Position numbers and translations under genes: made by a program | The notes under the pieces: model-generated | Databases searched by the model: none | What the model was told of the DNA's origin: nothing | The model's input: only the letters and a program-made list of their open reading frames with translations | Assembly: GCA_946611445.1 (NCBI GenBank) | Contig: CAMODP010000037.1 | Span: 1 to 13,130 of the forward strand | Length of the DNA stretch: 13,130 nt | From: an uncultured Eubacterium sp. | GTDB lineage: Bacteria > Bacillota > Clostridia > Lachnospirales > Lachnospiraceae | Direction: 5' to 3' | Part shown: in pieces, positions 6,057 through 13,103 of the stretch | How the letters are laid out: each line of letters opens with the position of its first letter | How positions within the stretch are numbered: position 1 is the stretch's first letter

Positions 6057-7405
6057 ACGGATCCCACCTCTCTTTCAATGACTACGCTGTCCGCTGTCAC
6101 CTGTGTGACCACGCCGCTGATACTGCTGTGGATCAGCGCGCCGAGGGCTCCCTCGGGCGGCCTGCCGATCAGCTGCCCTTCTGTCACGCGGCTGCCCTCT
6201 GTGACCAGGGCCTGCGCCGGCGCGCCCGCGTGCTGCTTCAGCGGAATTCTGACCTGTTCTGCAGTCAGTTCTGTGCAGTCATCCGGATGGGCAGACAGAT
6301 AATCCGCCAGTCCGATCCGGGCTGTCAGAGACGGGGCCGGTATGATCCGGTGTTCCCGGAACGGCAGCGGTTCCGTTGAAATCCCGTCCTTCCGGTACCG
6401 GATTCCCGCCGCCCCAAGCATCCTGCGGATCGCGGCGTTGATGCTCCTGGGCGCCAGTCCCATCGGACAGGCATAGCGCTCGCATACGCCGCACTCACAG
6501 CAGATCGCCGCATTCTGTATATCCGGGTCCTGCAGCATTTCATCATCTATTCCTGTGCCGGCAACTGCCATTTTCCGCATGATCCTGTGCGGCTCCAGCG
6601 GATGTCCGAGCAGATGGCGCGGGCAGAGGTCCGTGCAGTAATGACACTGGATGCAGGCTGAGCGCGCCCGGTTGATCATCTGCTGCAGCTCCGGCATCGT
6701 ATATTCCGCGCGCTCCGGCATCACCAGGATCCCGGAAGTAGTTTTCGTGACAACCTCGCGCTCCAGCTGTTCTCCTGAGACATACCGTCCCATCATAGGA
6801 CCGCCGAGTACATACTGTCTGCCTGCAGCCGGTTCATGGCCGGCGGCGCGGAGACATTCTGTCAGGGAGATGCCGGCAGGAACACGCAGCAGCATGGGCT
6901 GCGGAATATCGCCTCCCACTGTCAGGTATTTATGCGTCAGGGGATGACCGTCCGCCGCATCGCGCACGGCCAGCATAGTCGCGATGTTGGACACCACCGC
7001 GCCCACATCGATGGGAATCCCGCCCGGCGGCACGACCCGCCCGGTCACCTCATATACGATCATCTGCTCATCCCCTGCAGGATAGTAGTTTTTCAGGCTG
7101 AATATCTCTACATGGCTCCCACGCTCCGCAATGGCTGCCTGCAGGGCTTCCTTTTCCGCGTGATAATAATCCTTCAGCGCGATGATGACCCGCCCGGCGC
7201 CCGTCTGCTGCCCGCACAGTTCCGCGGCTGAGACGATCTCCCCCGCGAAATGGCGCATCAGATATTTGTCCGTGTGCAGCAGCGGTTCGCATTCCGCGCC
7301 GTTGATGATCATATACTCTGCATGACAGTCCAGCTTCACGTGTGTCGGAAAACCTGCGCCGCCGCAGCCGACCACGCCTGCCCTGAAAATATCATCCAGC
7401 AGCAT
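6053..7405 (-). CDS. pduS: PduS-like RnfC-type Fe-S flavoprotein, cobalamin reductase (450 aa)
   Basis: Resembles PduS and RnfC. It has an N-terminal nucleotide/flavin region with VGCGGAGFPTH (12-22) and NGAECEPLLHTD (35-46), the SLBB-like middle about 160-225, two 4Fe-4S sites CIQCHYCTDLCP (251-262) and CCECGVCERYACP (302-314), and a C-terminal barrel-sandwich domain (about 385-450). PduS reduces cob(III)alamin for adenosylation and binds PduT. Here it would feed the EutT domain of the fusion at 8945-10291. The ATG at 7405 is preferred over a GTG three bases earlier because AGGAGG (7414-7419) lies 8 nt upstream. That ATG overlaps the eutN stop by one base (TGATG), and its own stop overlaps the PduT-like start. 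Confidence 0.92.
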   Translation of the reverse strand: MLLDDIFRAGVVGCGGAGFPTHVKLDCHAEYMIINGAECEPLLHTDKYLMRHFAGEIVSAAELCGQQTGAGRVIIALKDYYHAEKEALQAAIAERGSHVEIFSLKNYYPAGDEQMIVYEVTGRVVPPGGIPIDVGAVVSNIATMLAVRDAADGHPLTHKYLTVGGDIPQPMLLRVPAGISLTECLRAAGHEPAAGRQYVLGGPMMGRYVSGEQLEREVVTKTTSGILVMPERAEYTMPELQQMINRARSACIQCHYCTDLCPRHLLGHPLEPHRIMRKMAVAGTGIDDEMLQDPDIQNAAICCECGVCERYACPMGLAPRSINAAIRRMLGAAGIRYRKDGISTEPLPFREHRIIPAPSLTARIGLADYLSAHPDDCTELTAEQVRIPLKQHAGAPAQALVTEGSRVTEGQLIGRPPEGALGALIHSSISGVVTQVTADSVVIEREVGSV

Positions 7406-7698
7406 CACCGGTTCCTCCTGTTTTCAAGATCCCGTTCCACTTCAACGGAATCGATAATACCGACGATAACCGTGTCAATAGACACGTCATCTCTGCCGAG
7501 CGCCCGTCTGGCCGTGCTGCCGCTGACCACCAGCACCTTCTCGCCGATGCCGGCCCCGACAATATCCGCGGCGACAAACACGTCCCCCACATAATCAGAA
7601 AAATAGTCGATCTGCCTGACCATCATCAGCTTGGAGCCGCCCATGGATTCGTCCTTCTTCGTTGCCCAGATATTTCCCACAACCTCACAAATGATCAT
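7405..7698 (-). CDS. eutN: EutN/CcmL-type BMC-P vertex protein (97 aa)
   Basis: A short beta-barrel protein of the EutN/CcmL/PduN family that forms pentamers closing the vertices of the shell. The N-terminus MIICEVVGNIWATKKDESM is characteristic, followed by LMMVRQID, VAADIVGAGIGEKVLVVSGS, a basic ARRALGR loop and IDTVIVGIIDSVEV. Length is typical, about 90-100 residues. The start has AAAGGAG 7 nt upstream. Its stop overlaps the pduS-like start by one base. It is the only vertex-protein gene in the window, so it is likely to be essential for shell closure. Confidence 0.95.
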   Translation of the reverse strand: MIICEVVGNIWATKKDESMGGSKLMMVRQIDYFSDYVGDVFVAADIVGAGIGEKVLVVSGSTARRALGRDDVSIDTVIVGIIDSVEVERDLENRRNR

Positions 7699-7735
7699 GA
7701 GTGATCTCCTTTCTGTCTCCCGCTGTCAGCGACTG

Positions 7736-8065
7736 TCACTGGCGAATCACCGTAATGCCCTCCGCCTTCAGCCTGTCAGCGGCCAGGGCGGTTATTATGG
7801 TATTCTTAGGGCAGACCAGCTGTGTCTTCTTCTGTTTCACGATCTCCAGCACTTCCCGCTCCGTGATCAGGTTCCTGCCGCTGCCTTTTCCCGGGATATA
7901 CACGGGATCTGGATTGCCGCAGCAGCATTCGGCAGTCTCCTGCAGCGGCGGCTCCGCACCGCTGCGCGCCGCAGACGCAGGCGTGATATTCATCTCCGCC
8001 AGCACCCGCAGGACTACCTCCGTTATCAGCCTGACCATGGCTTCATCCGGCTGATCTTTCAGCAT
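7736..8065 (-). CDS. Small microcompartment-associated protein with encapsulation-like helix (109 aa), unnamed
   Basis: I cannot name this gene. Residues 8-26 (EAMVRLITEVVLRVLAEMN) form a short amphipathic helix like those that direct cargo into microcompartments. A Pro/Ala/Gly-rich linker (28-62) follows and contains three adjacent cysteines (47-49). The C-terminal module (65-109) has REVLEIVKQKKTQLVCPKNT and ITALAADRLKAEGITVIRQ. This last pattern (T-x-x-A-x-[DE]-x-x-x-x-x-G-[IV]-x-[IV]) recurs in several compartment proteins, including the N-terminus of EutT (residues 28-46 of the fusion at 8945-10291). It lies between eutJ and eutN with a clear AGGAGG. It may be a scaffold or adaptor linking the lumen enzymes. 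Low certainty on function, high on being a gene. Confidence 0.8.
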   Translation of the reverse strand: MLKDQPDEAMVRLITEVVLRVLAEMNITPASAARSGAEPPLQETAECCCGNPDPVYIPGKGSGRNLITEREVLEIVKQKKTQLVCPKNTIITALAADRLKAEGITVIRQ

Positions 8066-8089
8066 GTTTTCTGCCTCCTCTTACTCTTA

Positions 8090-8926
8090 CTATGTCTGAT
8101 GGCTTCCATGCGCCAGCGCAATCCCGGCGGGTGTAATCAGAAGGGCATTCTCCGGCTGTATGACAGGAATTCCCGTATACCGCTCAATGATCCCGTCCAG
8201 CCCGGCAAGACAGCAGGTCCCGCCCACCAGACAGAGCGTCTTCACGTCATATCCGGCGATCTCGTCCAGGATGATCTGGCCCATCTTCTCTATGACCGGC
8301 GTAGTCAGATGCAGCACTTCCATCCGGTTGGCCGCATCCAGCTTGAAGGCTTCTGCCTCGTCAAAGCTGATATGCCGGTTTCCCGCAATCACCAGGGTCA
8401 GGTGCGTGCCCCCGGTCGGCTGGTCTGCGACGGCAATCACCTTTCCGTCCTTTAAAACCGAAATGCCCGTCGTCCCTCCGCCAATGTCCACCACGGCTCC
8501 GTCCTGCATCCCCAGCACCAGGTTCGCGGCTGTCGGCTCATCGATGACGTCGGTCACCTCAAGACCTGCGGCCTGCGCTACATAGCGGTGCGTGCGGCTG
8601 TCTGTCTGCTCCGTCCCGGGCGGCATGGCGATCGCGCATTCATACAGTTCCCGTCCAAGCTTTTCTTCCGCCCGCCTTTTCAGTCTCTCCACTGTCTCGC
8701 AGGCGGCGTGGTAGTCCACTACGACACCGTCCTTGAGCGCGTTGCTCCGTTCCATCTCACAGGTCAGGGGGCGATTGTTCCCGTCCAGGACAACGATGAC
8801 CGTAAAGCAGGTCCCGAGGTCCAGTCCGACGCGAAGTTCCTCCCCTTCACCGGGGCGGCGTGCCGGCTGTGTCCTGCACCGCTCCACTTCTGACATAAAT
8901 GTATGAACTGCGGTAAGATCCATCAT
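8090..8926 (-). CDS. eutJ: EutJ, Hsp70/actin-fold chaperone-like protein of ethanolamine utilisation (278 aa)
   Basis: The length equals that of enteric EutJ, and the actin/Hsp70 ATPase motifs are present: phosphate 1 LRVGLDLGTCFTVIVVLDG (31-49), phosphate 2 AVVDIGGGTTGISV (144-157) and the adenosine motif CLVGGTCCLAGL (232-243), with DEPTAANLVLGM (129-140) between. The first about 28 residues precede the ATPase core. EutJ is thought to act as a chaperone in eut systems and its exact client is unsettled. The gene follows the EutT-PduL fusion by 18 bp. Two ATGs occur in tandem (8926 and 8923); GGAG upstream is a little close to the first, so the second may be the true start. Confidence 0.93.
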   Translation of the reverse strand: MMDLTAVHTFMSEVERCRTQPARRPGEGEELRVGLDLGTCFTVIVVLDGNNRPLTCEMERSNALKDGVVVDYHAACETVERLKRRAEEKLGRELYECAIAMPPGTEQTDSRTHRYVAQAAGLEVTDVIDEPTAANLVLGMQDGAVVDIGGGTTGISVLKDGKVIAVADQPTGGTHLTLVIAGNRHISFDEAEAFKLDAANRMEVLHLTTPVIEKMGQIILDEIAGYDVKTLCLVGGTCCLAGLDGIIERYTGIPVIQPENALLITPAGIALAHGSHQT

Positions 8927-8944
8927 TCTCTCCGGATACGGCCG

Positions 8945-10291
8945 TCACGGCAGTATCAGTCCCGAGGCGCCCTTCCCGATATGGGCGGCATTTGCCTCGT
9001 CAAAGTCAATGTGCATAAATTTGCGGGATTTCCGGCTGACCCGCACCACAACATCGCGGAATGTCACCGGACGGTCTCCATCCACCTCCACGGATACCAG
9101 CTGGTTGTTCGACAGTCCCATCTCCGCCGCGTCTTCTTCGGTCAGATGAATATGACTCCTGGCGATGATCGCGGATCCCTTTGCCTCCAGGCTTCCCGTG
9201 GGACTGATGATCGTCACATCAGCGGCTCCGGCCAGATCGCCGGAGAGGCGGATGGGCGGGTTGATCCCCAGCGCGCAGGCATCACTGATGGAAAGCTCCG
9301 TCTGCGTCGCAGGGCGCTCAGGTCCCAGCACAGCCACATTCCTGATCTCCCCCTTCGGCCCCCGCAGCGTCACCCTCTCTTCGGACAGAAACTGTCCCGG
9401 CTGCGACAGGTCCCGCTTCGGCGTCAGAGAGTGTCCCTTGCCGAATAGGGTCTCGACGTCCGCCCTGGTAAGGTGGACATGATGCGCGGAGACCTCCAGG
9501 GGAATCGGCAGTGCCTTCCCCGGCGCAGAACCCCCGCCGGACGCAGCCGCCTGTGAGGAGCAGCCTTCCCTGCCGCTCTGCCCCGTCTGCAGGCAGTCAA
9601 ACTCACCGCCCGCAGCCCGGCAGAACAGGATGTACAGACCGCTGCTCAGCCTGTTCAGCAGCGTGGCTATGTCATTTCGTCTCACCGTGTTTCCTTCGAT
9701 GAAAGCCTGCGAAAAAGCCATCTCCAGTTCACGGGACTGCGCGCGCAGAAGATTCAGTTCCAGCGCGGCATAGCTCAGGTCCGCCTCCGGTGCCTGGTGT
9801 TTCCGGTTGTAATATTTCTCCGGATGATGGGAGTGTTCCCGCAGTTCATCCGGCGTCAGGCCGAGGAATGTCCACGGGGCAAGCGGTTCGTTTTTCACAT
9901 CCGCCGCCATGACCCTGCGCAGCAGGTCCACAGCCTCCCCCAGGTATGCAGCCAGCTGAGGGCTGTTGTACTTACGGCATTTCGCAATCACCTGCAGGAG
10001 CTGTGCCTGGAAAGTATCCAGCCTGCCCCGGAACGTGATCCTGAGATCATTTTTCGGAACCAGCTCCGCAGCGTTCAGATTGGTCATGTGCTCCGGCTTT
10101 TTGCCCCCGGGCCGCGCCGTCTCCGGCGTGCGTCTGACGCAGCCGGCCTTTCTGCGTTCTATCCGGATCCCGTGATGTTCCGCGAAAATCCTGCTCTCTT
10201 CTGTTATTACCGTATCCGGGTCGATCACGAATGTCTGCTCTCCGCGCACAAAATAGCCGATGCGCAGATCATTTTCTGTCAAAATATCCAT
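8945..10291 (-). CDS. Fusion of EutT corrinoid adenosyltransferase and PduL phosphotransacylase (448 aa)
   Basis: Residues about 1-235 are EutT-like: an N-terminal module ending TEESRIFAEHHGIRIERR, then NLNAAELVPKNDLRITFRGR (71-90), NEPLAPWTFLGLTPDELREH (134-153), EADLSYAALELNLLRAQSRE (169-188) and NRLSSGLYILFC (213-224). EutT makes adenosylcobalamin for ethanolamine ammonia-lyase. A linker rich in Gly/Ser/Ala (236-261) leads to a complete PduL domain (263-448) with VSAHHVHLT (267-275) and ARSHIHLT (377-384), the metal-binding His clusters, and KFMHIDFDEANAAHIGKGA. PduL converts acyl-CoA plus phosphate to acyl-phosphate and CoA. The frame is continuous and both domains look intact. The HX11CCX2C metal motif of enteric EutT is absent. 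The usual PduL N-terminal encapsulation peptide is also missing, replaced by EutT. AAAGG precedes the ATG. Confidence 0.93.
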   Translation of the reverse strand: MDILTENDLRIGYFVRGEQTFVIDPDTVITEESRIFAEHHGIRIERRKAGCVRRTPETARPGGKKPEHMTNLNAAELVPKNDLRITFRGRLDTFQAQLLQVIAKCRKYNSPQLAAYLGEAVDLLRRVMAADVKNEPLAPWTFLGLTPDELREHSHHPEKYYNRKHQAPEADLSYAALELNLLRAQSRELEMAFSQAFIEGNTVRRNDIATLLNRLSSGLYILFCRAAGGEFDCLQTGQSGREGCSSQAAASGGGSAPGKALPIPLEVSAHHVHLTRADVETLFGKGHSLTPKRDLSQPGQFLSEERVTLRGPKGEIRNVAVLGPERPATQTELSISDACALGINPPIRLSGDLAGAADVTIISPTGSLEAKGSAIIARSHIHLTEEDAAEMGLSNNQLVSVEVDGDRPVTFRDVVVRVSRKSRKFMHIDFDEANAAHIGKGASGLILP

Positions 10292-10346
10292 CCTATCAAC
10301 CTTTCATCGTTCAGCCCTGCCGTCTGTGTAAGACGTGTTCTTCCCG

Positions 10347-10649
10347 TCAGGTATCGCTGTTCTCCAGGACAGGAAGAATATACTCCACTTCCGGATGCGG
10401 ACGCGGGATCACATGCACGGAAACCAGTTCTCCGACACGTCCGGCCGCCGCCGCTCCGGCATCCACCGCTGCCTTGACAGCGCCTGTGTCGCCGCGGACC
10501 ATGACAGAAACGAGTCCGCCTCCCACATGCACTTTGCCGATCAGGGTTACGTTTGCGGCCTTGACCATGGCATCTGCCGCTTCGATCGAAGCCACCACGC
10601 CGCGGGTCTCAATCATTCCCAGTGCCATTGTTGAATTTCCTGCTGCCAT
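10347..10649 (-). CDS. eutM: EutM/PduA-type BMC-H hexameric shell protein (100 aa)
   Basis: A single canonical BMC domain with [40 protein letters not shown] and [20 protein letters not shown], ending [14 protein letters not shown]. The pore loop reads around HVGGGL. The length is usual for the major facet protein. AAGGAG 8 nt before the ATG at 10649 sets the start, so seven residues (MAAGNST) precede the usual MALG beginning. It sits 68 bp after eutE and 55 bp before the EutT-PduL fusion. It probably forms most of the shell surface, with pores for ethanolamine and small products. Confidence 0.95.
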   Translation of the reverse strand: MAAGNSTMALGMIETRGVVASIEAADAMVKAANVTLIGKVHVGGGLVSVMVRGDTGAVKAAVDAGAAAAGRVGELVSVHVIPRPHPEVEYILPVLENSDT

Positions 10650-10717
10650 TGTTGTTCTCCTTTCAAAAGTAGATATATTGGGTTTCCGTTATGGTAAAAA
10701 GATTCATTCAACGCATA

Positions 10718-12199
10718 TTATCGCACATCCAGACGGGACAGTACACGCCGGACGATATCCTCCAGCTCTTCCCTGGAGACGCTTCCCGCTGCCGCGTCCG
10801 AAAAGGCGGGCCGGGGCGCTTCCGGCGGCGGGCTTCCCCGGAGTTCGTCAAGCTCCTTGATTCCGTACGCCACTCTCCGGATGTTGATCAGATTCATCGG
10901 CGTGATGTTGTCTGACGTCGAGCTTTTGCCGACCGAACCGCAGCCCAGTGTCAGCGCCGGCGGAAGCGATGTGGTAGCGCCTGTGCCTCCGAGGGATCCG
11001 GGCGTATTGACGAGCAGCCGGGACACCGGCTTCTTCAGGGCGAACTCCCGGATGATCTTCTCATCCCTGGAATGGATCGTCATCGTATGGCCGATTCCCT
11101 CGTTGTTCAGCAGCTCAATGCACCGCCCGCAGCATTTTTCCCAGTCTTTTTCCACATAAAACGCGAGGATCGGGCACAGCTTTTCGCGTGAATATCCGTT
11201 TTTCTGAGATACCTCCGTCTGTCTCGCCGCCAGCACCTTTGTGCCGGCCGGGATCCGGATGCCTGCCATCTCCGCAATCTTTTCGGCGCTTTTGCCGACA
11301 ATGGCCGGATTCATCGTGCCGTTCGCCCGCAGAATAAACTTTCCGAGCCGTTCGGCGTCTTCGTCCGGCAGCATATAGCCGCCCTGGGCTTCGAACTCGC
11401 GGATGACCTCGCTCTCTATGACAGTCTCCGTGACGATCGACTGCTCGCTGGCGCAGATCGTGCCGTTGTCAAAGGTCTTGCTCTCGATGATATGCCGGAT
11501 GGCTGTCCGGATATCCGCGCTCTTTTCAATGTATGCAGGACCGTTTCCTGCACCCACGCCGATTGCCGGATTGCCGGAGCTGTAGGCGGCCCTGACCATG
11601 GCCGGTCCGCCGGTCGCCAGGATCAGGCCGACCCTGCGGTGCTTCAGCAGTTCGCTTGTCGCCTCCATCGTCAGCGGCTCTCCGATCACCTGCACTGCGT
11701 CAGCCGGCGCCCCGTTCGCCGTCAGCGCCCCGCGGATCAGCTCCACCGTTGTCCGTATGGCCCTGCGGGCATTGGGATGCGGGCTGAAAATAATCGTATT
11801 CGCGCCCTTCAGCGCGATCAGTGACTTGTAGATGACCGTCGACGTAGGATTGGTGGACGGCACAAGGGCAGCGATCACACCCACAGGGACGGCCACCTCC
11901 ATGCACTTCGCGGCCGGATCCTCATGTATTATGCCGACCGTCTTCATATCTTTTATGGATTCCCACAGAATCGGTCCGGCCAGCATGTTTTTCAGGACCT
12001 TGTCTTCCCATTTTCCGAAGCCCGTCTCCTCGACAGCCAGCTTTGCCAGATATTCCGCCCTGGCGGCACATGCCTCCATCACGCCCTTCACGAGACGGTC
12101 GATGTCGCCGGCAGACCATCCGGAAAGCACCTCCAGGGCTTTCTCCGAATTGCGGATCAGGTCGCGCACACCCTGTATGGAACGAAGATCATCATCCAT
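10718..12199 (-). CDS. eutE: EutE-type CoA-acylating acetaldehyde dehydrogenase with C-terminal encapsulation peptide (493 aa)
   Basis: An aldehyde dehydrogenase of the EutE/PduP/AdhE-N class, which turns acetaldehyde plus CoA and NAD+ into acetyl-CoA. Visible are VGVIAALVPSTNPTSTVIYK (105-124), the glycine-rich LATGGPAMVRAAYSSGNPAI, the catalytic Cys249 in FDNGTICASEQS, and NTPGSLGGTGATT with LTLGCGS near the end. After about residue 454 a Pro-rich linker (GSPPPEAPRPAF) leads to a terminal amphipathic helix SREELEDIVRRVLSRLDVR, which looks like an encapsulation peptide. Enteric EutE carries such a peptide at the N-terminus instead. The start is ATG at 12199, with GAGGTGA (12208-12214) 8 nt upstream; a GTG at 12211 would add four residues. 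It lies 48 bp after eutL. Confidence 0.95.
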   Translation of the reverse strand: MDDDLRSIQGVRDLIRNSEKALEVLSGWSAGDIDRLVKGVMEACAARAEYLAKLAVEETGFGKWEDKVLKNMLAGPILWESIKDMKTVGIIHEDPAAKCMEVAVPVGVIAALVPSTNPTSTVIYKSLIALKGANTIIFSPHPNARRAIRTTVELIRGALTANGAPADAVQVIGEPLTMEATSELLKHRRVGLILATGGPAMVRAAYSSGNPAIGVGAGNGPAYIEKSADIRTAIRHIIESKTFDNGTICASEQSIVTETVIESEVIREFEAQGGYMLPDEDAERLGKFILRANGTMNPAIVGKSAEKIAEMAGIRIPAGTKVLAARQTEVSQKNGYSREKLCPILAFYVEKDWEKCCGRCIELLNNEGIGHTMTIHSRDEKIIREFALKKPVSRLLVNTPGSLGGTGATTSLPPALTLGCGSVGKSSTSDNITPMNLINIRRVAYGIKELDELRGSPPPEAPRPAFSDAAAGSVSREELEDIVRRVLSRLDVR

Positions 12200-12207
12200 G
12201 GTTTCTC

Positions 12208-12214
12208 TCACCTC
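12208..12214 (-). promoter_or_regulatory. Ribosome binding site choosing the ATG start of eutE
   Basis: GAGGTGA on the minus strand, 8 nt before the ATG at 12199. It overlaps the alternative GTG at 12211 and so argues against that start. Confidence 0.6.
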
Positions 12215-12247
12215 GATTCCCTTTTCTGCACTGCGGCAAATGCCTGT

Positions 12248-12904
12248 TTACGTAAATCTGTCCGGATGGGCAGCCGCGTATTCCACAGCTTCCGCAAACG
12301 CGATGCACGCTGCCCTGCAGGCTGCCTGTTCACCTGTCAGCAGGCCTCCCGCAAAATTGGTCTCCGTCGGCGGCCCGTAAAAGACCCGGAGCTCCACCTC
12401 GGCGGCCTTGAGGGCAAAATCCATCGCGTACACTGCCTCCAGCGGCGGCGCGATCAGATAGGACATTGCCGTCCCCTCCGGGACCCCCGCCATCTTCGAG
12501 AGATAACTTCCCGTCCGGGAGATCGTCTGGTTGAAATACACGACACTGTCATCATCATTTGCGCTGTAAAAGCAGCTGTCATTCAGAATATAATCCGTCA
12601 TCGCGTCCAGCCCGCTCCTGATGTCGCTGGGATCAGGCCCGGACAGAATCCCGATAAACTCGCCCGCGAAACGGGTGCTCGCATTCGACGAACCCGCGTA
12701 CATAGAGCGGGCGTACGCCACCTGCACATCCGCCTTCTTCGTCGCCTCGTCAAGGGCGGCATAAGACACGTCATCAATATCCGTCGTGATCATGCCCAGT
12801 GCCCGGTGCCCTTCCGGCACCTCCAGACGCGCCAGCAGCGCGGGATCACAGTTCGGCAGGATCTTCATATTCAGGATATTCGCCCGAACCGGGTCGCCTC
12901 TCAT
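12248..12904 (-). CDS. eutL: EutL trimeric BMC shell protein (218 aa)
   Basis: Matches EutL closely in length (about 219 residues) and sequence pattern along its whole length: the GHRALGMITTDIDDVSYAAL start of domain 1, DEATKKADVQVAYARSMYAG, AGEFIGILSGPDP and RSGLDAMTDYI, then ISRTGSYLSKMAGVPEGTAM and YLIAPPLEAVYAMDFALKAA opening domain 2, PPTETNFAGGLLTGEQAACR and a terminal helix. EutL trimers form facet tiles with a gated central pore and can bind ethanolamine and cobalamin. Its presence identifies the operon as ethanolamine utilisation rather than propanediol or choline. GGAGGAAGG before the ATG at 12904 sets the start. In related operons eutL follows eutC directly; here at least 226 bp of structured sequence lies upstream. 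Confidence 0.96.
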   Translation of the reverse strand: MRGDPVRANILNMKILPNCDPALLARLEVPEGHRALGMITTDIDDVSYAALDEATKKADVQVAYARSMYAGSSNASTRFAGEFIGILSGPDPSDIRSGLDAMTDYILNDSCFYSANDDDSVVYFNQTISRTGSYLSKMAGVPEGTAMSYLIAPPLEAVYAMDFALKAAEVELRVFYGPPTETNFAGGLLTGEQAACRAACIAFAEAVEYAAAHPDRFT

Positions 12905-12934
12905 ATGTTCCTTCCTCCATGTAGTTGTTTCATG

Positions 12935-13074
12935 AAGAACTGTCGTCCAACAATATCCATACGGGAAACGCTTGCGCTCTGTCCTCGCGTAGCGGTACTA
13001 AAGCTCGAGCAAGCTCTCGCTAAGTACCGACGCTGCGGAGGTTCCCTTCTGGATATTGTCGGACTCCAGTTCTT
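12935..13074. repeat. 140-bp imperfect inverted repeat element upstream of eutL
   Basis: The outer arms 12935-12959 and 13050-13074 pair at 22 of 25 positions; the right part of the left arm reads ACAATATCCA and its mate TGGATATTGT. Inside, GGGAA (12963-12967) faces TTCCC (13042-13046), and CGGTACT (12993-12999) pairs with AGTACCG (13023-13029) under a small GC-rich apical hairpin. As DNA or RNA it can fold into one long hairpin with internal bulges. No target-site duplication or transposase is visible. Both strands happen to be open in one frame through the element. It could be a dispersed repeat or MITE, or a regulatory RNA in the eut transcript. Confidence 0.7.
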
Positions 13075-13080
13075 GTTTTT

Positions 13081-13103
13081 CAAGTCCGGCTCTGCCGGAC
13101 TTG
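13081..13103. repeat. Perfect hairpin, 10-bp stem with 3-nt loop
   Basis: CAAGTCCGGC (13081-13090) pairs perfectly with GCCGGACTTG (13094-13103). On the minus strand (eut sense) the loop is AGA and GAAAAAC follows, so there is no U run and it is not a terminator for an upstream gene. A shorter hairpin with the same AGA loop (TCAGC/GCTGA) lies at the window edge (13118-13130), so two similar hairpins stand in tandem ahead of the long inverted repeat. This and the repeat account for the gene-free stretch 12905-13130. Confidence 0.65.

Noticed and set aside
5418..6302. Plus-strand 294-codon open frame
   Set aside because: Antisense to the EutS-, PduT- and PduS-like genes, which have clear family motifs. 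It is a mirror of their codon bias.
10650..10717. Internal promoter between eutE and the BMC-H gene
   Set aside because: Only weak TTTACC-like and TATATC-like matches with spacing of 15-16 bp. Not enough to call.
12945..13066. Integron attC-like site (GTCCAAC ... GTCGGAC on the plus strand)
   Set aside because: One core deviates from the GTTRRRY rule, the pairing extends well beyond the cores, and no integrase or cassette structure is seen. The match looks accidental.
12901..13083. Minus-strand frame (60 codons) before eutL as a separate gene
   Set aside because: Its sequence is the translation of the hairpin element, Arg/Ser-rich with no fold signal. It is kept only as a possible readthrough tail of an upstream gene.
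13081..13103. Hairpin as terminator of the gene upstream of eutL
   Set aside because: It is followed by GAAAAAC rather than a U run in the eut sense. The T run lies on the wrong side.
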